Source: Pseudophaeobacter flagellatus (lineage in GTDB: Bacteria > Pseudomonadota > Alphaproteobacteria > Rhodobacterales > Rhodobacteraceae). Taken from it: DNA of 64,000 nucleotides. The position numbers and the translations under genes were made by a program. Positions 7,760 to 17,297 of the stretch are shown here, one piece after another (position 1 is the stretch's first letter; the number at the start of each line of letters is the position of its first letter). The stretch spans positions 62,001 to 126,000 of the forward strand of contig NZ_JAJQRG010000006.1 of NCBI RefSeq assembly GCF_021228235.1, given 5' to 3'. The notes beneath the pieces were generated by a model, which searched no databases, was not told the origin of the DNA, and saw nothing but the letters and a program-made list of their open reading frames with translations.

Positions 7760-9085
7760 CTAGCCGCGTGCCTGCACCACAGACATCAGCGCCAAAAGCG
7801 CGCTCATGTCCGGGCCACGTTCGCGCCCGGTGACCGCCTTGCGCAGCGGCATGAACAGGCCCTTGCCCTTGCGCCCGGTGGCCTCTTTGACGGCGGTTGT
7901 CCAGCTCTTCCAGCTGGTCTCGTCATAGGGGCCTTCCGGCAGCAGCGCCATGGCCTCGGCGATGAACTCGGCGTCTTCCTCGGCGATCAGCGGCGCGGCG
8001 CCCTCACAGCAGAGCTCCCACCAGCCGGCCAGATCCTTCAGCGTGGTGATGTTTTCTTTTGTCAGCGCCCAAAATGCCTCTTGCTTGTCCGTAGGCACGC
8101 CCAGCGCGTCGATATGGGGTTTTACATCCTCCAGCGACAGCGACTGCAGATAGCGAGCGGTCAACGGGTACAGGTCTTCGGCATCGAACTTGGTTGGCGC
8201 TGCACCAAAGCGGTTGATGTCAAAACCGTCAATCAGTTCTGCCATCTCGTTGCGCACCTCAACCGGGTCAGAAGAGCCCAACCGCGCCATCAGGCTCAAC
8301 AGGGCCATGGGCTGCACGCCCGCCTCGCGCAGATCACGCAGTGCCAAGGTGCCCAGACGTTTGGACAGTGCTTCGCCCTGCGGGCCGGTCAGCAGCGAGT
8401 GATGGGCAAATTCGGGCACGGTGCCGCCCAGCGCCTTGATGATCTGGATCTGGGTTGCGGTATTGGTCACATGATCCGATCCGCGCACCACGTGGCTCAC
8501 GCCCATTTCGGTGTCATCCACAACCGAGGCCAGGGTATAGAGGAACTGACCATCACCCCGGATCAATACCGGATCCGACACCGAGGCCGCATCAATCGAG
8601 ATATCGCCCAATACGCCGTCTTTCCACTCGATGCGTTCATGATCCAGCTTGAACCGCCAGACGCCATCACCGCGTTCGGCGCGCAGGGCGGATTTTTCAT
8701 CCTCTGACAGCGCCAGCGCGGCCCGGTCATAAACCGGTGGCTTGCCCATATTCAACTGCTTTTTGCGCTTCAGATCCAGCTCGGTCGGGGTTTCAAACGC
8801 TTCGTAAAAACGGCCAATGCTGCGCAGTTCATCGGCGGCGGCGACATAACGGTCCAGGCGGTCAGACTGGCGTTCAATCCGGTCCCAGGTCAGGCCAAGC
8901 CATTCCAGATCCTGCTTGATTGCATCGACATATTCTTCTTTGGAGCGTTCGGGATCGGTGTCGTCGATGCGCAGAATAAAGCTGCCGCCAGCCTTGCGGG
9001 CGATCAGATAATTCATCAGCGCGGTGCGCAGATTGCCAACATGGATATAGCCGGTGGGCGACGGGGCAAAACGGGTGGTGGTCAT
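7760..9085 (-). CDS. gltX: glutamyl-tRNA synthetase
   Basis: This encodes 441 residues of a class I synthetase. The HIGH-equivalent HVGN is at 15-18 after RFAPSPTG, and the KMSKS-equivalent LSKRLG is near residue 240. It charges tRNA-Glu. At 441 residues it is shorter than typical GluRS (about 470). Many alphaproteobacteria carry two GltX paralogues, one able to charge tRNA-Gln for the GatCAB route; which one this is cannot be told here. Confidence 0.92.
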   Translation of the reverse strand: MTTTRFAPSPTGYIHVGNLRTALMNYLIARKAGGSFILRIDDTDPERSKEEYVDAIKQDLEWLGLTWDRIERQSDRLDRYVAAADELRSIGRFYEAFETPTELDLKRKKQLNMGKPPVYDRAALALSEDEKSALRAERGDGVWRFKLDHERIEWKDGVLGDISIDAASVSDPVLIRGDGQFLYTLASVVDDTEMGVSHVVRGSDHVTNTATQIQIIKALGGTVPEFAHHSLLTGPQGEALSKRLGTLALRDLREAGVQPMALLSLMARLGSSDPVEVRNEMAELIDGFDINRFGAAPTKFDAEDLYPLTARYLQSLSLEDVKPHIDALGVPTDKQEAFWALTKENITTLKDLAGWWELCCEGAAPLIAEEDAEFIAEAMALLPEGPYDETSWKSWTTAVKEATGRKGKGLFMPLRKAVTGRERGPDMSALLALMSVVQARG

Positions 9086-9390
9086 CAGATGTCTCCTGTT
9101 GCCCTGCCCATGTCACATGAGGCAAGCTTTGTCCAGTTTTTGCCACCCTCAGCCCGGCCCTGCCAGCCTGTGACACATCAAAACCCACATCGCCATGGCG
9201 GTTCACTTTGCCGCAGCTGGAGCCACCCTCTCTGGGGTGCCCCCTTGCGCACACAATTGCGTGAGTTTCCGCCAAAATCGCTTTGTTTTGCTTAGGGCAG
9301 AGCTAGCATCGTCCCGGATGCCGAAGCCAGCGCATCCCAAAGCGATCCAGAAAGCACCCCCCCTTGCTGCCCTATAGAGAGGACCCTTCG
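9086..9390. other. intergenic region without a recognised gene
   Basis: These 305 bp lie between divergent gltX and the MBL-fold gene. No convincing ORF or RNA was seen. It presumably holds both promoters, and AGAGAGGA at about 9375-9382 is the ribosome-binding site of the next gene. Confidence 0.4.
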
Positions 9391-10332
9391 ATGACCGCGA
9401 TCTTCACCCGCCGCTCCGCCCTTGCCGCAGCCGCCGCCCTGCCCCTGGCAGCGACGGCCCGCCCGACCCTTGCTGCCAGCGGCAGCACCGAGATGGCCAG
9501 GGCTCCGGCCTCCCATAGTCGTAGCTTCAAACTTGGCAGCTTTACCGTAACTACCCTGCTTGATGGCAGCCGCCCCCTGGAAGGGGCCAAAGCGATTTTT
9601 GGCGGCGGCGCAACAGATGAAGAATTTGCCGCTACCTCAAAGCAGAACTTCATTCCAGCCGATATGGCGCAGTTTTTCTTTACCCCGACGCTGGTGGATA
9701 CTGGCAGTGAAAAGATCCTGTTCGACACGGGCCTGGGCCAGGGCGGCATTCAGATTGCGCTGGCCCAGGTCGGCCTGACGCCGCAGGATATTGACGTTGT
9801 TGTCCTGACCCATATGCACCCGGATCATATCGGCGGCATGACAACGGACGGCGCAGAAACCTTTGCCAAGGCCCGCTATATCACTGGCCGACAGGAGTTT
9901 GATTTCTGGCGCGGCCAGGACGAAGGCAACCGGGTCGGCGACCTGATGGCCCAGAAGGTAACGCCTTTTGCCGAAAAGCTGACCTTCTTGGAAGACGGCG
10001 ACAGGGTCGCATCAGGCATCAGCGCCATGGCCAGTTTTGGCCATACCCCCGGCCATATGGGCTATATGCTGGAAAGCGACGGACAGCAGCTGATGCTGAC
10101 AGCGGATCTGGCCAACCACTATGTCTGGTCCTTTGCCCATCCCGACTGGGAGGTCAAATTCGACATGGACAAAGAGGCCGCAACGCGCTCTCGCCGCAGA
10201 ATACTAGATATGCTGGCCAGCACCGGCACGCCGATGATCGGCTATCACATGCCCTTTCCTGCGGCGGGATATGTTGAAACGCGCGACAGCGGGTTCCGCT
10301 TTGTGCCGGTAAGCTATCAAATGATGGGCTGA
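9391..10332 (+). CDS. MBL-fold metallo-hydrolase, exported
   Basis: This encodes 313 residues. The N terminus FTRRSALAAAAALPLAATA reads as a Tat-type signal. The metal site HMHPDH starts near residue 140, with further ligands in FGHTPGH and YHMPFP, the standard metallo-beta-lactamase-fold set for a dinuclear zinc site. The closest functional classes are periplasmic lactonase-like or general MBL hydrolases; the substrate is unknown. The start at 9391 follows a good ribosome-binding site, and the in-frame extension to 9364 would put residues before the signal peptide. Confidence 0.85.
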   Translation: MTAIFTRRSALAAAAALPLAATARPTLAASGSTEMARAPASHSRSFKLGSFTVTTLLDGSRPLEGAKAIFGGGATDEEFAATSKQNFIPADMAQFFFTPTLVDTGSEKILFDTGLGQGGIQIALAQVGLTPQDIDVVVLTHMHPDHIGGMTTDGAETFAKARYITGRQEFDFWRGQDEGNRVGDLMAQKVTPFAEKLTFLEDGDRVASGISAMASFGHTPGHMGYMLESDGQQLMLTADLANHYVWSFAHPDWEVKFDMDKEAATRSRRRILDMLASTGTPMIGYHMPFPAAGYVETRDSGFRFVPVSYQMMG

Positions 10333-10446
10333 TCCAGGCCTCTTGTGCCCGGCGCCTGTCTGCCAGCCCTTCCCATCGCCGACCGGCCTTGTGTGAATAT
10401 GAAATCATGCGGCCCAAGGCGGTAGTTTCCCAGGTCGGCAGGCAGG

Positions 10447-11760
10447 CTATTTCTTTTTGCCAAAGCGCGACAGGCGAAAGCCATGCGGATCGACAATGGG
10501 CGCATCACCCGTAACCAGATCTGCGGTCAGACGCCCCGCTGCAGGACCAATGCCAAAGCCATGACCGCTATAGCCGGTGGAGATGAACAGCCCCGGCAGA
10601 TCATCCACCTGCGAGATCACCGGCAGGGCATCCGGCGTCACGTCGATCAGCCCGCCCCAGCTCTGCACCACGTCGCAGCCCTGCAGGATAGGAAAGGCCC
10701 GTTGCGCTGCGTCCCAGCCCTGTTTGATCGCCTTTTGCGAAGGTGCTGGATCCAGCACCCGGCAAGTTTCAAAGGGGGAGGTCTGCTGCGCCGACCAGCG
10801 CCGGTCCTGCGCCGCCTCTTCGCGCCACCGCCCCGACCCGGTAAAGCGGAACTGAATAGAGCGCCGCTCTTGCAGATAGCGGGGCAGGAACTTCAGCCCC
10901 AGCCGCAATGAGTCGGGGACAATGTCGACAATGTTTTCACTACCACTGGCAATGGTATAGCCGCCGTCCTGGCGCTTGCGCAGGGCAAAGCCATTGCACC
11001 AGATTGCACAGTCTGGCCCGCCCTGCACCGGTGAGGTGCGCAGCACCGAATTCAACACTTTCAACTGCGGCAATGCGATCCTGGCATTGCCCAGGAACAG
11101 CCGCGACCAGGCCCCGCCTGCCACCACCACGGCTGAACAGGCCACCCGGCCACGCTCGGTCATCACACCGCTGATGCGCCCGGCTTCGCTTTCGACCGCG
11201 CGCACCGCGCATTCGGTCATAACCCTGGCCCCCGCCGCCTGGGCCGCCCGTGCGATGGCATGGGTGGCCAACTGCGGTTCGGCGCGCCCATCCAGCGGCG
11301 TATAATAGCCAGAGATCGCTTTGCCCTGATAACCGGGCATCACCTGGCGCAGGAAATCGCCGCGCAGCATTTGTCCCGGCAGGTCCATCGCCGCAAGATG
11401 TGGCGCCCAGCGTTCCAGCTCGGCCTCTTCGCGGCTGCGTTCTGCGGTGAACAGGATGCCAGAGCGCCGATAGCCGGTAGGATGGCCGGTACGCGCCTCC
11501 AGCCTATCCCAAAGGCGCAGCGCCTCTCGCATCAAGGGCAGTTCTTGCGGGTCGCGCTGCGAGATCCGCACCCAACCCCAATTGCGCGAGCTTTGTTCGC
11601 CCGCGATCTGGCCCTTTTCACACAGCAAGACAGAATGGCCCCGCTCGGCCAGTTCCAGCGCGGTCGAGGCCCCAATAATGCCGCCCCCCACCACAACCAC
11701 GTCAACGCGTTTGGGCAGAGCAAGATCGGCTTGGAAATATGGCAGTTTCAATCCGGGCAT
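10447..11760 (-). CDS. FAD-dependent oxidoreductase, DadA/glycine-oxidase family
   Basis: This encodes 437 residues. The Rossmann FAD motif VVVVGGGIIGAST is at 21-32, and the C-terminal FAD-contacting segment STGYSGHGFGIGPAAG is typical of the DAO superfamily. Such enzymes oxidise secondary amines or D-amino acids to imines. The near N-terminal GEQSSRNWGWVR is characteristic of the DadA-like branch. It appears monocistronic and the substrate is not determinable. Confidence 0.85.
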   Translation of the reverse strand: MPGLKLPYFQADLALPKRVDVVVVGGGIIGASTALELAERGHSVLLCEKGQIAGEQSSRNWGWVRISQRDPQELPLMREALRLWDRLEARTGHPTGYRRSGILFTAERSREEAELERWAPHLAAMDLPGQMLRGDFLRQVMPGYQGKAISGYYTPLDGRAEPQLATHAIARAAQAAGARVMTECAVRAVESEAGRISGVMTERGRVACSAVVVAGGAWSRLFLGNARIALPQLKVLNSVLRTSPVQGGPDCAIWCNGFALRKRQDGGYTIASGSENIVDIVPDSLRLGLKFLPRYLQERRSIQFRFTGSGRWREEAAQDRRWSAQQTSPFETCRVLDPAPSQKAIKQGWDAAQRAFPILQGCDVVQSWGGLIDVTPDALPVISQVDDLPGLFISTGYSGHGFGIGPAAGRLTADLVTGDAPIVDPHGFRLSRFGKKK

Positions 11761-11953
11761 GATGAGGTCTATGCCGCGCCAATGACAGCCGGTCTAGGGG
11801 GCAAAACAGCCCATGGTTGGCAGAAGAACAAAATGTGATCTTTGGGACGCATCGTCAGCTCTCTGGGGGGGGGCAGTTCCGGGTAAATCATTTGAAAACA
11901 GGTGGAATCGTCACCTCTAGCGCGCAGGCTCGGGCCTGATCACAAGACAATAG

Positions 11954-13612
11954 TCACGACATGTCGCGAAAACGATTGACAATCGGGTAGCGTCGATCCA
12001 GCCAAAAAGCCCGCGGTGACAACCGTGCCCCCGGCGCCGACTGATAGCGTTTGTATTCGCTGATATAGATCAGATGCTCTACCCGTTTGACTGTTTCGCG
12101 CGCGAAACCTCTGGCCACGCAATCCGCAACGGATCCGTCCTGATCGACCAGAATTTCCAGAATGGCATCCAGCTCGGGGTAGTCCGGCAGGCTGTCGCTG
12201 TCTTTCTGATCTTCGCGCAACTCAGCCGAGGGCGGCTTGTCGATCACATTGGGGCGAATGACCTCGCCTACAGGCCCCATCATCCAGGGGCGGTGATTGG
12301 CATTGCGCCAGCGGCAGGTTTCAAACACGCGGGTTTTATACATATCCTTGATCGGGTTATAGCCGCCGTTCATATCGCCATAGATGGTGGCATAGCCCAC
12401 GGCGACTTCGGATTTGTTGCCGGTGGTCAGCAGCATCTCGCCAAACTTGTTTGACATCGCCATCAGCAACAACCCGCGCAGACGGGACTGGATGTTTTCC
12501 TCGGTCAAATCTTCATCATAGCCCGCAAACAGCGGTGCCAGAGTGTTGGAAATGGCGCTGCGCCCCTCGGCGATTGGCACATAGTCGTAATGCACCCCCA
12601 GGGCCTTGGCCACGGCTTCGGCATCCTCCAGTGATTCACGGCTGGTATATTCCGAAGGCAGCATAGCGCAGCGCACATTTTCGGCCCCGATGGCATCCAC
12701 TGCGATGGCAGCGACAATGGCGGAATCCACCCCGCCGGACAGACCCAGAAGCGCCTTTTTGAACCCGGTTTTGCCCATGTAATCCCGCAGGGATTCCACC
12801 ATCACCCGGTAATCCTGCTCCCAGGAATCCGGCAGATGGGCCTTTTCGCCTTCGACCGCGCGCCAGCCCGCCTCGGTGCGGATAAGATCAAGCTGGGTGA
12901 TGACTTCGTCAAAGACCGGCATCTGCAGCGCCAGCGCCCCATCCGGGTTCAGTACAAAGGAACCACCATCAAAGACCTGATCGTCCTGCCCGCCCACCAT
13001 GTTGAGGTAGATCACCGGCAGGCCGGTTTCGACTGCACGGGCCACCGTGTGATTCTGCCGTACTTCCATCTTATTGCGATAATAGGGCGAACCATTTGGG
13101 ATCAAAAGAAATTCAGCGCCCGTTTCGGCCAGGGTTTCGGCCACGTCTTCGTGCCAACCATCTTCGCAGATAGGCGATCCGATGCGCACATCCCCCACCG
13201 CATAGGGCCCTGCCAGCGGCCCGGCATCAAAGATCCGCATCTCATCAAAAACCGTCTCATTGGGCAGATGATGCTTCAGACAGCGCGAGGCGATCTTGCC
13301 CTCCTTGAGGATCAGATAGGCGTTGTACAGCTTGCCCTCTTCGGCCCAGGGGCAGCCAATGGCCAGGGCCGGCCCCGCAGCACAGTCCTGCGCCAGCTGC
13401 GCGGCCGCCGCCATGGCGGCCTGATGGAACACAGGCTTTTGCACCAGATCCTGGGTGTTATAGCCAGTCAGGAACATTTCCGGCAGGGCGACCAGATCGG
13501 CCCCTGCCGCCAAGCCCGCGGCCCAGGCCTCACGTGCCTTTGCTGCATTGCCTGCAAGATCCCCAACCGAGGGGTTCAATTGCGCCAGAGTTACCCGGAA
13601 ACGATCTGCCAT
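11954..13612 (-). CDS. nadE: glutamine-dependent NAD(+) synthetase
   Basis: This encodes 552 residues. The N-terminal nitrilase-type glutaminase has the triad E45 (LPEMF), K113 (LKHHLP) and C149 (PICEDGW). The C-terminal NAD synthetase domain has the pyrophosphate loop SGGVDS at 292-297. It amidates deamido-NAD with glutamine-derived ammonia, the last step of NAD synthesis. The frame stays open 50 codons further upstream, but the ATG at 13612 (MADRFRVTLAQLNP) gives the family N terminus. Confidence 0.95.
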   Translation of the reverse strand: MADRFRVTLAQLNPSVGDLAGNAAKAREAWAAGLAAGADLVALPEMFLTGYNTQDLVQKPVFHQAAMAAAAQLAQDCAAGPALAIGCPWAEEGKLYNAYLILKEGKIASRCLKHHLPNETVFDEMRIFDAGPLAGPYAVGDVRIGSPICEDGWHEDVAETLAETGAEFLLIPNGSPYYRNKMEVRQNHTVARAVETGLPVIYLNMVGGQDDQVFDGGSFVLNPDGALALQMPVFDEVITQLDLIRTEAGWRAVEGEKAHLPDSWEQDYRVMVESLRDYMGKTGFKKALLGLSGGVDSAIVAAIAVDAIGAENVRCAMLPSEYTSRESLEDAEAVAKALGVHYDYVPIAEGRSAISNTLAPLFAGYDEDLTEENIQSRLRGLLLMAMSNKFGEMLLTTGNKSEVAVGYATIYGDMNGGYNPIKDMYKTRVFETCRWRNANHRPWMMGPVGEVIRPNVIDKPPSAELREDQKDSDSLPDYPELDAILEILVDQDGSVADCVARGFARETVKRVEHLIYISEYKRYQSAPGARLSPRAFWLDRRYPIVNRFRDMS

Positions 13613-13806
13613 CCTGCACAAGCCCTTTGCAAAACATGTTGCCAGTCGTTTATCAGATCGGCAGCCAAGGAAAAGGGCCGAGCGCAAAAGACATTGCGAC
13701 AAGCTGTTTGCTCGCTTAGTTTCCCAGCAAGTAACCCACAAGTAGCCTATTGGCAGATGCAATTTCCACGGCCGACGATATCGGCGCGCGGCAGACAGAG
13801 GTTTTC

Positions 13807-15378
13807 ATGACCGGTTTCAGCAGAACGCTTGCGACACTCTTCCTTTTGACCCTGGCCATACCCGCAGCGGCACAGGACGGCAAAATCATCACCAACGAGG
13901 ATGAAATCGGCGGCCTTTACGAGGGTACTTTTCGCGGGGGGTTGCAGCATGGCAAAGGCACCTACCGGCTGCCAAATGGCTATGAGTACTCTGGCGACTG
14001 GGTGGACGGAGAGATCCTTGGCCGGGGCGTGGCGCGCTTTCCCAATGGTTCGGTCTATGAGGGCGATTTCGTCAAAGGCAAACCCGAAGGCCTGGGCAAG
14101 ATCACCATGTCAGATGGCGGCACCTATGAAGGCGAATGGCTGGCGGGCGTAATCAATGGCCAGGGTGTTGCAGTCTATTCCAATGGGGTCCGCTATGAGG
14201 GCAGCTTTGTCCAGGGGCAACACCACGGCAAAGGCGTGATGCAAAATCCCGGCGGCTATGAATACAATGGCGACTGGGTCGAAGGCCGCAAGGAAGGCCA
14301 CGCCATCATCACCTATCCCGATGGTGCCACTTATGAAGGCGAAATCTCTGATGGGCAGCTGCACGGGGTTGGCACCCTGACAATGCCGGATGGGCTGCAC
14401 TATACCGGCGATTGGGTCGAAAACCAGATGCATGGTACCGGTACCCTGACCCAACCCAATGGCGACGTTTACACCGGGCCACTGGACCAGGGCCGCCGCC
14501 AGGGAATCGGCACCCAGACCCATGCCAATGGCGATGTCTATGAAGGCATGTTCGAGGATGACCTGCGCCACGGCACCGGCACCTTCACCAAGACCGATGG
14601 CTACACCTACACGGGCGACTGGCTGGCCGGCCAGATCGAAGGCACGGGCCGCATAACCTACCCTGATGGATCCATCTATGAAGGGGAGCTGAAAGACGAC
14701 CAACCACATGGGATCGGTAAGATTACCTATCCCGATGGATCAACCTATGAAGGCGACTGGATTGCCGGGGTGTTTGAGGGCACTGGCACCGCGACCTACG
14801 CCAATGGCGTGACCTATACCGGTGAATTCAAGAATGCCCGCAACCATGGCCAGGGTATTCTGACCGAAAGCAACGGCTATCGCTATGACGGCGGCTGGCT
14901 GGACGGCCAGCGCCACGGCGAGGCCCACGTCACCTATGCCGATGGTGCGGTCTACACTGGCAGTTTTGTCAACAGCCAGCGTCACGGCACAGGCAAGCTC
15001 GAAGTGCCCGGCGGCTTTAGCTATGAGGGCGACTGGGCCGAAGGCAAAATCACCGGTGAAGGCACAGCGATCTTTGCAAATGGCGACGTCTATGTCGGCA
15101 GCTTTGTCAACGGCAAGCGCCAAGGACCGGGCACCATGACCTACAGTAGCGGTCAGACGGTCAGCGGCAACTGGAACAATGGTGCCCCCCCGCCCACGGC
15201 TGACGGCAGCGAAGATGGCGCAGAACCACAGGCGGATACGCAGGCAGATCCGCAAGGCGACCCTGCGTCCGGGACACCACCGCCTCCGGCAGATGCCGAA
15301 AACACCAAAGCCACGGGGACAGGGGGCGACGCTGGTGCTGGTTCGAACACCGGCACTGGTTCGCAAACAGACAACTAA
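13807..15378 (+). CDS. exported MORN-repeat protein
   Basis: This encodes 523 residues. A Sec signal peptide ends near AAAQ/D (about residue 23). Residues 38-474 are 19 consecutive 23-residue MORN units (Y-x-G-x-F/W ... G-x-G-x-x-x-x-x-x-G). The last about 50 residues are a Pro/Asp/Gly/Thr-rich disordered tail. MORN repeats form elongated beta-hairpin sheets used as scaffolds, often with envelope, cell-shape or lipid-associated roles; the role here is unknown. The ATG at 13807 is chosen because the signal peptide starts there. The gene is divergent from nadE. Confidence 0.88.
   Translation: MTGFSRTLATLFLLTLAIPAAAQDGKIITNEDEIGGLYEGTFRGGLQHGKGTYRLPNGYEYSGDWVDGEILGRGVARFPNGSVYEGDFVKGKPEGLGKITMSDGGTYEGEWLAGVINGQGVAVYSNGVRYEGSFVQGQHHGKGVMQNPGGYEYNGDWVEGRKEGHAIITYPDGATYEGEISDGQLHGVGTLTMPDGLHYTGDWVENQMHGTGTLTQPNGDVYTGPLDQGRRQGIGTQTHANGDVYEGMFEDDLRHGTGTFTKTDGYTYTGDWLAGQIEGTGRITYPDGSIYEGELKDDQPHGIGKITYPDGSTYEGDWIAGVFEGTGTATYANGVTYTGEFKNARNHGQGILTESNGYRYDGGWLDGQRHGEAHVTYADGAVYTGSFVNSQRHGTGKLEVPGGFSYEGDWAEGKITGEGTAIFANGDVYVGSFVNGKRQGPGTMTYSSGQTVSGNWNNGAPPPTADGSEDGAEPQADTQADPQGDPASGTPPPPADAENTKATGTGGDAGAGSNTGTGSQTDN
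13918..15228 (+). repeat. tandem 69-bp MORN-coding repeats (19 units)
   Basis: Nineteen in-frame units of 23 codons are present. The aromatic/aliphatic position after Y-x-G-x alternates W with F/I/L through most of the array, giving a 138-bp (46-residue) two-unit period that slips once, at units 9-10. Confidence 0.85.
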
Positions 15379-15444
15379 TCGCCCATAGCCCGGCGCGCCG
15401 GGCGCAGCGCAGAGGCCCCATCAGACGGGGAATCGATTTCCCTC

Positions 15445-15473
15445 TTTTCATTCAGTTGCAGCTCTGTATAAAT
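15445..15473 (+). promoter_or_regulatory. candidate promoter of the leuA leader
   Basis: TATAAAT at 15467-15473 resembles a -10 element, with a weak TTTTCA 16 bp upstream. It ends about 8 nt before the leader-peptide ATG, so transcription may begin at or next to that ATG. Confidence 0.5.
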
Positions 15474-15480
15474 CACTGGC

Positions 15481-15570
15481 ATGACAGTTTACGCAGATAT
15501 CCCAAAGACCGACGCCGCCCTACGCGGCGCGTCTCTGCGTGACCTACGCCTGCTCCTAGTCCGCCTCTGA
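15481..15570 (+). CDS. leuL: leuA leader peptide
   Basis: This is a 29-codon ORF: MTVYADIPKTDAALRG followed by ASLRDLRLLLVRL. Seven codons are Leu, five of them in the last nine residues (LRLLLVRL region), the hallmark of a ribosome-mediated leucine attenuator. No Shine-Dalgarno precedes the ATG, and the candidate -10 box is only about 8 nt upstream, which suggests a leaderless transcript as described for trpL in rhizobia. The stop codon lies inside the left arm of a strong hairpin, and leuA starts 99 nt later. Confidence 0.8.
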   Translation: MTVYADIPKTDAALRGASLRDLRLLLVRL

Positions 15571-15599
15571 GCGTGCCATTCGGCGCGTCCGCTCAGAGG
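15564..15599 (+). promoter_or_regulatory. attenuator hairpin of the leuA leader
   Basis: CCTCTGAGCG (15564-15573) and CGCTCAGAGG (15590-15599) form a perfect 10-bp stem with a 16-nt loop. The left arm contains the leader stop codon, so ribosome position would decide whether it forms. No T run follows, so it may be the antiterminator arm, a Rho-dependent element, or a block on the leuA ribosome-binding region. Confidence 0.65.
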
Positions 15600-15669
15600 A
15601 GACCGGCTTATACGCGCCCCACATGGACTGCCACACTGGACCCCAGGACAGAACTAGAAAGTTACCCAA

Positions 15670-17244
15670 ATGACCAATATCATTGACAAAGATCGCGTCT
15701 TGATCTTCGACACCACCCTGCGTGACGGCGAACAAAGCCCCGGCGCCACCATGACCCATGATGAAAAGCTGGAAATTGCCGAGCTGCTGGATGACATGGG
15801 TGTCGACATCATCGAAGCTGGCTTTCCGATCGCATCAGAAGGTGATTTCAAAGCGGTAAGCGAGATCGCCGAGCGATCGAAGAATGCGGTGATCTGCGGT
15901 TTGGCACGGGCCAATCTCAAAGATATCGACCGCTGCGCTGAAGCCGTGCGCCAGGCCGCCAAGCCGCGCATCCATACCTTTATCGGCACCTCTGCGCTGC
16001 ACCGGGCCATTCCCAACCTCACCATGGATGAGATGGCCGAGCGTATTCACGAAACCGTCACCCACGCCCGTAATCTGGTCGAGGATGTGCAGTGGTCGCC
16101 GATGGATGCCACCCGCACCGAGTGGGACTATCTGTGCCGGGTGATCGAAATCGCCATCAAGGCCGGCGCCACCACAATCAATATCCCCGATACCGTCGGC
16201 TATACCGCCCCGGTCGAAAGCGCCGATCTGATCAAGCGCCTGATCGAAACTGTGCCCGGCGCCGATGAGGTGGTCTTTGCCACCCATTGCCACAACGACC
16301 TTGGCCTGGCCACGGCCAACTCGCTTGCCGCCGTGGCAGGCGGTGCGCGCCAGATTGAATGCACCATCAATGGTCTTGGCGAACGGGCCGGCAATACTGC
16401 CCTGGAAGAGGTCGTCATGGCCTTGAAGGTGCGCAATGATCTGATGCCGTGGAAAACCGGCATCGACACCAAGAAGATCATGCACATCTCGCGCCGCGTC
16501 GCCACGGTTTCGGGTTTTTCGGTCCAGTTCAACAAGGCCATCGTCGGCAAGAACGCCTTTGCCCATGAAAGCGGCATCCATCAGGATGGCATGCTGAAGA
16601 ACAAAGAAACCTTTGAAATCATGCGGCCCGAAGATGTCGGCTTGGCTGGCACCTCGCTGCCGCTTGGCAAACATTCAGGGCGGGCAGCGCTGCGCGACAA
16701 GCTCACTACCCTCGGTTTTGAGGTAGGCGACAACCAGCTCAAAGATGTCTTTGTCCGGTTCAAGGAACTTGCCGACCGCAAGAAAGAGGTCTTCGACGAC
16801 GACATCCTGGCGCTGATGCGCGCGGGCGAAGATGCCGAAAACGATCACCTGCAGCTGGTCTCGATGAAGGTGGTCTGTGGCACCGGCGGTCCGGCAGAGG
16901 CCACAGTGGAGATGGAGATCGACGGCAAGGATCAGACCGCCGTGGAAGAAGGCGATGGCCCGGTCGATGCCACCTTCAGGGCGATCCGCAAGCTCTATCC
17001 GAACACCGCCCGCCTGCAACTCTATCAAGTGAATGCGGTTACCGAAGGCACCGATGCCCAGGCCACCGTTTCCGTGCGCCTGGAAGAAGACGGCATCATT
17101 GCGACTGGCGAGAGCGCCAATACCGATACGGTCGTGGCCTCGGCGAAGGCCTATATCAACGCGCTGAACCGGGTGATCGTGCGGCGCGAGAGGGTGGGCG
17201 AAGGCGCGGATGCCCGCGAAATTTCGTATAAAGATGTGACCTAA
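15670..17244 (+). CDS. leuA: 2-isopropylmalate synthase
   Basis: This encodes 524 residues. The catalytic TIM barrel carries the signature LRDGEQSPG near residue 18 and the metal-binding HCHNDLG near residue 204. A C-terminal LeuA regulatory domain (about 390-510) binds leucine for feedback inhibition. It condenses acetyl-CoA with 2-oxoisovalerate, the first committed step of leucine synthesis. Expression is probably tuned by the Leu-rich leader peptide and hairpin upstream. It appears monocistronic; no leuBCD genes are adjacent. Confidence 0.95.
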   Translation: MTNIIDKDRVLIFDTTLRDGEQSPGATMTHDEKLEIAELLDDMGVDIIEAGFPIASEGDFKAVSEIAERSKNAVICGLARANLKDIDRCAEAVRQAAKPRIHTFIGTSALHRAIPNLTMDEMAERIHETVTHARNLVEDVQWSPMDATRTEWDYLCRVIEIAIKAGATTINIPDTVGYTAPVESADLIKRLIETVPGADEVVFATHCHNDLGLATANSLAAVAGGARQIECTINGLGERAGNTALEEVVMALKVRNDLMPWKTGIDTKKIMHISRRVATVSGFSVQFNKAIVGKNAFAHESGIHQDGMLKNKETFEIMRPEDVGLAGTSLPLGKHSGRAALRDKLTTLGFEVGDNQLKDVFVRFKELADRKKEVFDDDILALMRAGEDAENDHLQLVSMKVVCGTGGPAEATVEMEIDGKDQTAVEEGDGPVDATFRAIRKLYPNTARLQLYQVNAVTEGTDAQATVSVRLEEDGIIATGESANTDTVVASAKAYINALNRVIVRRERVGEGADAREISYKDVT

Positions 17245-17297
17245 ACTGAATGTACAGGCCTGACTGAAAGGGCCTTAACAAACTACTCCAAACGAAT

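Noticed and set aside
9086-9390. possible tRNA or small RNA gene in the gltX upstream gap
   Set aside because: No cloverleaf arms or TPsiC-loop sequence could be found by eye.
12836-13810. 324-codon open frame antisense to nadE
   Set aside because: The nadE frame carries all catalytic motifs; the antisense product is a low-information Arg/Gln/His-rich sequence.
13918-15228. regular repeats that might suggest a CRISPR or satellite array
   Set aside because: The period is 69 bp without conserved spacers, and the units are in-frame MORN codons of a signal-peptide protein.
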